10,661 bases of DNA. Origin: CAISDH01 sp964398805 (GTDB lineage Archaea > Micrarchaeota > Micrarchaeia > Micrarchaeales > Micrarchaeaceae). The notes under the pieces were generated by a model. That model was not told where the DNA came from. It saw nothing but the letters and a program-made list of their open reading frames with translations, and did not search any database. A program made the translations under genes and the position numbers. The stretch lies in assembly GCA_964398805.1 (NCBI GenBank), contig CAYNNI010000068.1, positions 1 through 10,661 of the forward strand, in the 5' to 3' direction. Positions 1-6,400 of this stretch are shown piece by piece (the first letter of the stretch is position 1; every line of letters starts with the position of its first letter).

Positions 1-1
1 C

Positions 2-370
2 AATGCGTTCAATTTCAGGTCGTTCAGGTCTCCGGTGTATAAGCTACCGTTCTTCGCGAACAATTACCTGGTCTACGCCTCGGCGCTATCGGTCCTTGCA
101 ACCGTCCTGATAATTTATTCGCCGTTAAATGAGATATTCGGCACTACGCCGATAGGCCTCAGCTACTGGGTGCTTGCTTTCCTGACATCGCTGTCGGTCA
201 TAGTCGTATTCGACGGCCTGAAGACCGCGAATGAGAGATACCGGTTCCGGCAATCCATTGAAACCCGGAAAGCGCAGCGCACCCCGGATGGGTGCGCAAT
301 ACGCGTAGCGTCGTGCTATACGCATGATGCAACGGGCAGCGCCCCGCTGGCGATGAGCTGCAGGAAGTAG
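2..370 (+). CDS. P-type cation-transporting ATPase, C-terminal end (partial)
   Basis: This reading frame is open from the window edge, so the N-terminal and catalytic domains lie outside. The visible part matches the C-terminal membrane domain of P-type ATPases of the calcium/proton-pump group (Cation_ATPase_C): an N-A-F-N-F-R-S-F-R-S segment like the conserved N..N.RS loop after M8, then two membrane helices (around NNYLVYASALSVLATVLIIY and the stretch starting YWVLAFLTSLSVIVVFDGL), then a basic end. Such pumps move cations across the cytoplasmic membrane using ATP through a phospho-aspartate intermediate; the ion cannot be told from this fragment. The internal GTG at position 35 is not a real start because homology continues upstream of it. 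The last roughly 28 residues after the ERYRFRQS segment look unlike the family, run through an 8-bp hairpin and overlap the convergent neighbour by 55 bp, so the tail may be a read-through extension. Family assignment is fairly sure; substrate is unknown. Confidence 0.8.
   Translation, partial: NAFNFRSFRSPVYKLPFFANNYLVYASALSVLATVLIIYSPLNEIFGTTPIGLSYWVLAFLTSLSVIVVFDGLKTANERYRFRQSIETRKAQRTPDGCAIRVASCYTHDATGSAPLAMSCRK
277..297. repeat. Perfect 8-bp hairpin between convergent genes
   Basis: The arms GCGCACCC (277-284) and GGGTGCGC (290-297) pair perfectly around a 5-nt loop. The hairpin sits in the extreme 3' part of the ATPase frame, 19 bp before the convergent neighbour's stop codon. There is no T-run after it on either strand, so it is not a standard oligo-T terminator; it could limit read-through between the convergent transcripts or stabilise a 3' end. 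The structure is seen in the sequence; the role is inferred. Confidence 0.45.
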
Positions 371-1413
371 GGTACGACCACCGCTATGGTGACCCCGGTA
401 ACCCCGCCGGTCACGATGTTCAGGCCGTAGCCCTGGAACTGGTTCTTGAGCGAGCCTGGCATGCTGGGGCCGATGGCGTACATCGCGGCGCCGAATACCA
501 GCAGCACCAGGCCCAGCAGGAATATCACGTTGTGCGCGGTCGTATACACGGAGCATAGCGTGGTGATCACGATGGAATTGGAGCCGACAAACGTCACGGC
601 GCTCTGCGTGGCTGCAGGAGGCGCCGTGGTGGTTGAAGACGTAGTTGTCAGCGTCGTGGCCAGCGTGGACGAGGAAAGGGATGTTGACGTGGACGTTGAG
701 GCGGATGTCGACGATGTGGATGTTGCTGGCACGAGGCTTACCGTTGCGGGCGCGCCCCTCTTGCCCTGGCTGCCTCCGCCGGTCAGTACGAATACCAGCA
801 TGACCACCGCAACGAATATGGCCAGGTCTATGACAACGCGCCTGAAGATGGGATTCTTGCTGATCCTTTCCAGGCGCTCGCGCGCTGAGAGCGGCGGATA
901 AGCGTCAGCCTCCGTTTCTGGAACCACTACGCTTGGCTGTGGCTGCGTATCTGCGCTTTCGTAGGCCGTCTCCGGCTTTGCGGAGTCCTCTTGGCCTGAC
1001 TCGCCCTGCCCTTCCGGCGCCTCAGGCGGAGTTGGAATGCGGTTCTCTGCCGCTAAATCGGATAGGCCCTGCATGTCCTCGATCGCATCTGTTTCGGCGC
1101 TCGCGCCGGCCAGAGGTTCCGCAGGATTTCCAGGCTCGGCGCCCCGCTCCCCGGGCGCGGCCGCGGGCACTGGAACGGACTCTGGAACATCGTGCGCTTC
1201 GGCCGCTTGCGCCTTGGGCAACGGCCCGGCTGCGGATTTGGACTTCTGGCGGGCCTTGGCGCGCGGGCTGCGCTTCTTTTTAGCCGTAGGCGGGGATGCG
1301 TCCAAATGCGCGGGGCCGCGGGAGCGCGGCCTCTCGCGATCCTCATCAGAGGAAGGAGACGGCTCAGGCTCCTGCGCATCCGGCGATTGGACGTCTTCCA
1401 ACAGGATCACCAA
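316..1413 (-). CDS. Stalked membrane protein with C-terminal VirB2/TrbC-like two-helix hairpin
   Basis: A 365-residue protein read from a TTG at 1413; a GTG at 1410 is equally possible, and I see no clear promoter or ribosome binding site. Residues 1-185 are hydrophilic, low in complexity and rich in Pro, Glu, Ala and Ser, with a basic patch at 44-60. A first membrane helix lies at about 192-213, preceded by several Arg/Lys, which places the N-terminal arm in the cytoplasm. Residues 230-263 are almost only Ser/Thr, like an exposed O-glycosylated stalk. Two further helices follow (about 294-316 and 331-356) joined by a short loop containing MPG and QGYG. This last part resembles the VirB2/TrbC pilin fold of type IV secretion and conjugation systems. 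The only two cysteines, C287 and C364, flank the hairpin and are both predicted outside, so a disulfide is possible. The pilin link is by pattern only; no secretion ATPase is nearby. The gene is convergent with the ATPase, overlapping it by 55 bp. Confidence 0.6.
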   Translation of the reverse strand: MVILLEDVQSPDAQEPEPSPSSDEDRERPRSRGPAHLDASPPTAKKKRSPRAKARQKSKSAAGPLPKAQAAEAHDVPESVPVPAAAPGERGAEPGNPAEPLAGASAETDAIEDMQGLSDLAAENRIPTPPEAPEGQGESGQEDSAKPETAYESADTQPQPSVVVPETEADAYPPLSARERLERISKNPIFRRVVIDLAIFVAVVMLVFVLTGGGSQGKRGAPATVSLVPATSTSSTSASTSTSTSLSSSTLATTLTTTSSTTTAPPAATQSAVTFVGSNSIVITTLCSVYTTAHNVIFLLGLVLLVFGAAMYAIGPSMPGSLKNQFQGYGLNIVTGGVTGVTIAVVVPYFLQLIASGALPVASCV

Positions 1414-1492
1414 TAAAGTTTGCGGCCTGCAAATCTTTTCCCTTTCATTTCCTCTGCACCCTCGTCAGCCGTTATCCGGCGCAAGCTTGATG

Positions 1493-1579
1493 AGCCCCAG
1501 GGGGGAATCGGACCCGCAACCTACCGCTTTGTGTCCCGAGGGATACCATGCGGTCGCTCTGCCACTGAGCTACTGGGGC
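1493..1579 (-). tRNA. tRNA-Thr (anticodon GGU) with intron
   Basis: Read on the minus strand: acceptor stem GCCCCAG/CTGGGGC (7 bp), D-arm GCTC-AGTGGCA-GAGC, anticodon stem ACCGC/GCGGT, variable loop AGGTT, T-stem GCGGG/CCCCC and T-loop TCCGATT. The anticodon loop is 22 nt; removing 15 nt after position 37 leaves A-T-GGT-A-A, that is anticodon GGU. Discriminator U73 with G1-C72 and C2-G71 agrees with archaeal tRNA-Thr identity. CCA is not encoded. The mature length would be 72 nt because the D-loop is one base short. Oddities are a C50/C64 mismatch in the T-stem and C at position 55, where U (made into pseudouridine) is almost universal. The 5' end lies 6 nt after the stop codon of the EF-like gene, so co-transcription is likely. 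Confident as a tRNA; Thr identity is well supported; whether it is fully functional is less sure. Confidence 0.9.
1529..1543 (-). other. Predicted 15-nt tRNA intron at position 37/38
   Basis: The stretch TCCCTCGGGACACAA splits the anticodon loop after A37. Archaeal tRNA introns most often sit here and are cut by the splicing endonuclease at a bulge-helix-bulge fold. The intron can form a tiny hairpin (TCC/GGA around CTCG), but I could not draw a canonical 3-4-3 bulge-helix-bulge; only a relaxed version fits. The exact ends could shift by a base; the length of 15 nt follows from the required 7-nt mature loop. Confidence 0.7.
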
Positions 1580-1585
1580 ATCGTC

Positions 1586-1840
1586 TTACACTATCTTGTA
1601 AACGTCGCTGCCTTCGCTTACCTGCTGCTCCGTCTTTATGCCTACGGAGTCGCCGCTGAACGCCTTCTTGACGCTTGCGTGCTCTATCTGCAGGCTCGCC
1701 ACCTTCTGCTCGGCCTCGATCCCGTCCTTCTCTATGGAGATCGTGTCTCCCACAGAAAGCTCGTCCATCAGCTCGACTGCTGCGACGCCAATCCTGCTGT
1801 AGTAGTGCTTCACCTTGCCTACAAGGATTTTCTGCGACAT
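1586..1840 (-). CDS. Small EF-Tu domain 2-like protein (translation elongation factor-like)
   Basis: An 84-residue protein starting at ATG. It matches the small archaeal family annotated as translation elongation factor-like protein, a single beta-barrel related to domain 2 of EF-Tu/EF-1A and to the C-terminal domain of U32 peptidases. Typical features are GKVKHYYSRIGVAAVEL near the N-terminus, VGDTISIEKDG at about 31-40, a Q-K-V-x-S-L-Q-I-E-H segment at about 45-54, and SGDSVGIK in the second half. The length is normal for the family. No biochemical role is established for these proteins; nucleic-acid or ribosome binding is an inference from the fold. The gene is divergent from rsmA and is followed after 6 nt by tRNA-Thr, a purely translational neighbourhood. 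The A of its ATG lies about 26 bp from the centre of the TATA box at 1863-1870, implying a leaderless mRNA. Confidence 0.8.
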   Translation of the reverse strand: MSQKILVGKVKHYYSRIGVAAVELMDELSVGDTISIEKDGIEAEQKVASLQIEHASVKKAFSGDSVGIKTEQQVSEGSDVYKIV

Positions 1841-1860
1841 CTAGCTTATATAATAAATGA

Positions 1861-1870
1861 AGCTATATAG
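1861..1870. promoter_or_regulatory. Shared palindromic TATA box for two divergent genes
   Basis: The octamer CTATATAG (1863-1870) is a perfect palindrome. Its centre is 26.5 bp from the ATG of the minus-strand EF-like gene (1840) and 25.5 bp from the GTG of plus-strand rsmA (1892), both the usual TATA-to-start distance in archaea. Both genes could therefore be leaderless and fired from the same TBP site in opposite directions. A second AT-rich stretch, TTATATAATAAA (1846-1857), could be an additional plus-strand TATA box with a start near 1877. Confidence 0.6.
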
Positions 1871-1891
1871 GATTTGCGCTAGCGCCTTCAA

Positions 1892-2689
1892 GTGGCTGCC
1901 ATGGAATCGTACATCGGCACGATAAGGGGCCTGAGGCTCTCGAGGAGCATGGGGCAGACATTCCTAGTAAACGAGAGCGTCGCAAGGCAGGAGGCTGCCC
2001 TCGCAATGGGCGAGGACGTGCTGGAGCTCGGCCCTGGCCTTGGCATACTCACGCGCGAGCTCTGCGCCGTGGCGAAGAGCGTGAAAGCTGTAGAGATCGA
2101 CCGCGCGCTGTTCGAGCGCCTCGGGAGGGAGCTCCGCTTCGATAACCTGACGCTTATGAACAAGGACTTCTTCGAGCTCGGAGATGAGGACATAGCAGGC
2201 GCGGACATGCTGGTGTCGAACGCGCCGTACAGCCTTTCCAGCAAGGTCGTGGAGTGGGTATGCAGGCATCGCGTGCAGGCCGTGCTCTGCCTCCAGAAGG
2301 AGTTTGTCGAGCACATGCTCGCCAAGCCGGGGACGCGGAACTACTCGAAACTGAGCGTGATGGTCGCGCTCCAGGCCGAGGTCGAGCGCGTGAGGGACGT
2401 CGTCGCGGGCAACTTCTACCCGAAGCCGAAGGTCGACTCGTGCATAATAAGGATGCGCCCCCGGGCCGGAGACGCCGGCCAGCCCCTGGCCCTGATAGGA
2501 GTGCTCATGTCGCACAAGAAGAAGACCGTGAAGAGCGCGGTGCTCTCATCTGCGAGGCAGCTGCGCATAAGCAAGGTGCGCGCCCGCGAGATTGCGGGAA
2601 AGCTGGGCAGCGGCGAGAGGGTGTTCAAGCTGCAGCCAGGCGCGCTGCTAAAAATCGCGGAGCAGATGGAGCGCGAGCTTGCTACCTGA
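1892..2689 (+). CDS. rsmA: 16S rRNA adenine dimethyltransferase (KsgA/RsmA/Dim1 family)
   Basis: A 265-residue SAM-dependent enzyme that dimethylates two adjacent adenosines in the 3'-terminal helix 45 of small-subunit rRNA during late ribosome assembly. Seen in order: SRSMGQTFL near residue 20 (family LGQ.FL), the SAM-binding motif VLELGPGLGILT near 43-54, acidic VEID near 66-69, the catalytic segment SNAPYSLSSKV near 105-115, LQKEFVEHMLAKPG near 130, YSKLSV near 150, FYPKPKVDSCI near 180, and a basic C-terminal domain for rRNA binding. The usual catalytic N-L-P-Y reads N-A-P-Y here, a conservative but uncommon change. Length is normal. The start may be GTG 1892, which fits a leaderless mRNA from the TATA box at 1863-1870, or ATG 1901, three codons later. 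The 3' end overlaps the convergent hydrolase gene by 8 bp. Assignment is very secure. Confidence 0.95.
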   Translation: MAAMESYIGTIRGLRLSRSMGQTFLVNESVARQEAALAMGEDVLELGPGLGILTRELCAVAKSVKAVEIDRALFERLGRELRFDNLTLMNKDFFELGDEDIAGADMLVSNAPYSLSSKVVEWVCRHRVQAVLCLQKEFVEHMLAKPGTRNYSKLSVMVALQAEVERVRDVVAGNFYPKPKVDSCIIRMRPRAGDAGQPLALIGVLMSHKKKTVKSAVLSSARQLRISKVRAREIAGKLGSGERVFKLQPGALLKIAEQMERELAT

Positions 2690-3350
2690 AAGAGTACGTC
2701 GGCTCCTGCACCTCCTTCATTATCAGCGCGTTGGCAGCGCCGTTCCGGATCCGCTCCTCCGCAGAGGCGGAGCCTTCCGCCCCTAGAAGATTCTTGTAGT
2801 GCATCGGCACGAAGAACTTCGGCCTTATCGCCTTGTTCGCCTCGAGCGCCTCGCGGACGTCCATGGTGTATGTGCCGCCCACCGGGAGCAGCGCGGCCTC
2901 TATGCCCTTCAGCGCCTTCATCTCGGGGATGAAGTCGGTGTCGCCCGCGTGGTAGATGCGCATTCCGGCAATGCCCACGATATAGCCCACCCAGCCGTTC
3001 TCCCTGGGATGGAACTGGAGCTTGCCGCTCTTTATGTTGTATGCCGGAATTGCCTCTATGTCAACGGCTCCGATGCGCTCCGAGAAGCCGGGCCTTGCGA
3101 TGGTGACGCCGCCGTATTCCCTCTCGCCCAGGCAGCCCCGCGCCGCGATCACGCGGGTGCCGTCCTTCATGACCCTGTCGATGTCAGGCTTGCTGCAGTG
3201 GTCGAAGTGGGAGTGAGTTATGAGCACGATGTCGGCTCGCTCCTTGAGCGACCTGGGGAGCTTGAACGGGTCTATGAACACTGTCGTGTCCTGCGCCTCG
3301 ATATAGAAGCTTGCGTGGCCAATCCAGAACAGCGCATCCTGCAACCCCAC
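2682..3350 (-). CDS. Metal-dependent hydrolase, metallo-beta-lactamase fold (UPF0173 type)
   Basis: A 222-residue single-domain protein of the metallo-beta-lactamase superfamily, closest in pattern to the UPF0173/YtkL group of small hydrolases of unknown substrate. The metal-binding signature HSHFDH is intact (H46, H48, D50, H51), followed by YHAGDTDF (H134, D137) and PMHY (H184), all hallmarks of this group, with the typical N-terminal W-I-G-H-A-S-F strand. No signal peptide or membrane segment, so it is cytoplasmic. Length matches the family. The start is GTG 3350, because a stop codon lies upstream in frame with no ATG between; a weak AT-rich promoter-like stretch (about 3381-3397) is upstream. 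Its stop codon overlaps the end of convergent rsmA by 8 bp. The fold and dinuclear metal centre are secure; the reaction is unknown. Confidence 0.88.
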   Translation of the reverse strand: MGLQDALFWIGHASFYIEAQDTTVFIDPFKLPRSLKERADIVLITHSHFDHCSKPDIDRVMKDGTRVIAARGCLGEREYGGVTIARPGFSERIGAVDIEAIPAYNIKSGKLQFHPRENGWVGYIVGIAGMRIYHAGDTDFIPEMKALKGIEAALLPVGGTYTMDVREALEANKAIRPKFFVPMHYKNLLGAEGSASAEERIRNGAANALIMKEVQEPTYSFR

Positions 3351-3425
3351 AGCCGCACCAGTCAGCTATCTACCGCACAAAAGAAATACCTTTCTCCTGC
3401 GTTCTGAAGGCAACGATGCCAAGTG

Positions 3426-3433
3426 ATAAATAT
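3426..3433 (+). promoter_or_regulatory. TATA box ahead of the giant surface protein gene
   Basis: ATAAATAT resembles an archaeal TATA box and is the only good one between the divergent hydrolase and the giant gene. With the usual 25-26 bp spacing transcription would begin near 3455, downstream of the GTG at 3439. This argues that translation starts at TTG 3472 or TTG 3475, just after a GTGAT (3467-3471) that could pair with the 16S rRNA 3' end. Confidence 0.45.
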
Positions 3434-3438
3434 GTTGG

Positions 3439-6400
3439 GTGCCAGCATATAGAAAGCCCGTCCAGCGTGATTTGTTGCCTCGGATTGCTAACAAGAGCGG
3501 CAAGGCATTCAGGCACATTGCAACGTTCGCCATCGTCGCGCTGTTCCTTCTTGCGGCGCTCCCCGGGGCGCAGTCCGCAACATACAGCAGCAGCGAATAC
3601 ATAACCACGTATTTCTCGGAGGCGGGCAACAGCGCGCCTCCTTCGGCCACTCCGGCGCAGCAGGGAGTGACGCCGGTAATAGCGGCTGTGCTGCAGAGCA
3701 ACGTAGACAACGCGCAGTGGCTCCTTACGTGCCCCGAGACGTCGAACCCCACGGACACGCTGCAGTATTTCACCACCGCAACGCGCTCCTTCATCGTGGG
3801 CAACAGGTGCCTTGCCAGCAGCGCGCCGCTGGTTTCTACGATAACGTTCCAGGTGGACGTGCACTGGGCCTGGGATTCCGAGGCGCAGGCGGACATGCCC
3901 TCGCTGATATTCCAGAACATAGCGAGGGGCACGGCGTACAATCTTGCGTATTCGGGCACGACGAGCTACCAGGACACCGGATCAAGCGACATAGCCAGCG
4001 GCTACAACACGGAGTCGTACATATTCGGCCAGGTGCCGGCAAGCACGCAGTACGGGCTGTGGAGCTGGACCGGCGAGTACGCAGACCTTTCTGGCGCCAA
4101 CTTCAACAACCTGAACATAGACCGGACCCTGAACTTGGTGCTAGGTCCGTATTCCGAAAGCTGCAAGTACTGCGTGACTACGTGCGGCAAGGACAGCTGC
4201 ACGAACACTTGCTACACCCAATACTATAGCTGCAGCTACCCCTACACATACCACCTTCTTGCGAACGTCACGGAGCTGAGGAACGTGAACATACCAGTCC
4301 CAGCCGCGGCGCAGCAAGCGCCGTCTGGGGGCGGCTATCTTATAGCCAACAACCAAAGGTTCAGCCCGTTCACCGAAGATGACCTTGGCTTCGGTTGCAA
4401 GGTCGCGATGTACTTCGATTCTGGACCGTCCTTCGTGTGCGGGCGGGCATGGAGCAGAGTAACTGCGGACGGTACACTGTTCTACAACGGGCACATATAC
4501 ACTGGGCTCAACGTCTATACTGACGCGAACAATCCAGGCCAGTACTGGACGGTGTACAGTTCCGGGCCAATCAGCTACACGTCAGGATATGCAGGCCTGG
4601 CTCAGACGCAGAACCACGTCGGCGTGGGCGCGCTGCCGTACATGCTCTACAACATAAGCATACCTGCAACATACAGCAACCTGAATGCGCAGGAGCAGTT
4701 CCTCAATCTCTCGCTAGACATATACAGCGCGCAGAACTTCCTGAATCCCCCAGGTCACCTGGAAGACTTCCCATTCTACACCGATTCGGGCTTCTTCGCC
4801 AACTACAGCGGTCCGGGCGGCTACAAACTCGCGATGCTGCCTCAGTCGCTGGGTTCTGTTCTAGCGCCCGCCGACCCGACCGCGTTCCTGAGCCATTCGG
4901 AGGGCTTCCTCAGCACGCTCACGTCGCTGCTTTCCTCACTTCCGGGCCAGGCGAGCATGCTTGGAAAGTACTACCAACTCGAGGTTCCGAGCCCTTCATT
5001 TATATCAGCATCTCCGAATGACTACGTATACGTAATCAAGAAAAGCTCTTCGTGCATAATCAATTGCCAGACCAGCACCTACCTATACAAGATGCGCTTC
5101 ATACCTTCTGGCGACTACAACCTAAGCAACTACCCTCCTGGCAGCGTATCCATAAGGACAGATAATACCGATGAATGGAACGCCACCTGGCGCAGTTACT
5201 GGTCCAATTCGATAATACAGCAGAGCCAGAACCTGTACATGGTGTCTGTGACAACAGTAAGCGACTGCAACGCATGGCTTGGCGTAGTCGGGAAGCACTG
5301 CTCTTCTGGCCTTTCCATCGTACCGAAGGCCATCGCATCGGACTATGCCGGTGACGTCTTCCTGCTCGGCAGCAGCGGCACTGGCGGGAATGGATTCGTG
5401 ATGGCAGAGATACCGAACAGTCCGGGCTCGCAGGTACGGCCCGTGCAGACCCAGCTGACACAGCCCAGCGGGTTCACGCCCGGCCCCGAACTCGCAGTTT
5501 CTCCAGGCGGCGATTACGCGTACGCCGCTAGCACCGATGATGGGGGAGTAGTGAACATCTACCAGACGCCGACGTTCACCAGCTCCGGATTCAATTACAT
5601 AGGCAACGTACCGCTATCCTACTCAAATGCCATCTACAACCTGAACATAGCGCAATACATGAAGAACGGCGGCCCGTTCAACGATTTAGTGATAAGGCAG
5701 GCATTCGCCAGCGCGGCAGTAGCGAACGATGTCGCAACAAACCACCACCCCGTCGCGATAGCCGACTCCAAGGGCCTGCTGATCGTGCTGGACAACTGGA
5801 CCTTCAGCGTTGGCGGCAAAACGTCAGCAATACTGATGCTGAGAGCCTTTGTCAACGTCACGCAGGAGGTTCCCATAGATGGTGCGGCTGTTGGCTCCCT
5901 TATACCCGTGAACAGCGCGCAGATGGTAACGTCCCAGGGAACCGGAGGCACGCCCGTAAACGGCTGGTCGCCATACGGATGGCCAATATCCGCCACGATA
6001 ACCGCGCCAGATGGCAGCATGATGACGTATTGCGCTGCATTCTGCACCAAGACGCCAGGCATGCTGAGCACCGCCTATCCGCCGATAGGGCCGCGGATAG
6101 ACATAGCTACCGGCTACTACGGCCAGGACTACGGCAGCCTCGGCACAGTCGCGGCTGTTGGTGCTAACCCGAACGATTTCGGCCTCTCTATGGACTTCAA
6201 CGACACGATATACGTGATAGCTCACACAGGCAGCAGACTCTACATAAACAACAAGCCTCCGGACTACACCGAGCTGCTCGTATTCAAGCTTGCGCTGGAG
6301 AACTACACGAAGCTTTCATACGGCGCATACTCGCCTTTTGAGTGTTACATCGACACTCCAACCATCGGCACGCAGTATCCGAGCACCCCGTGCACTGTGC

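Noticed and set aside
1037..1870. Long plus-strand open frame of 277 codons across the stalked-protein N-terminus, tRNA and EF-like gene
   Set aside because: It runs antisense to a recognisable gene and a tRNA, shows no known motif, and has the Arg/Ala-rich composition expected from a shadow frame in GC-rich DNA.
1964..2515. Minus-strand frame of 183 codons opposite rsmA
   Set aside because: rsmA is a textbook match on the plus strand; the His/Arg-rich minus frame has no independent support.
2799..3407. Plus-strand frame of 202 codons opposite the hydrolase
   Set aside because: The hydrolase on the other strand has an intact catalytic motif set; this frame is its antisense shadow.
3366..3959. 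Minus-strand frame of 197 codons at the start of the giant gene
   Set aside because: It is antisense to the signal peptide and N-terminal domain of the giant protein, with no homology or promoter; most likely a shadow frame.
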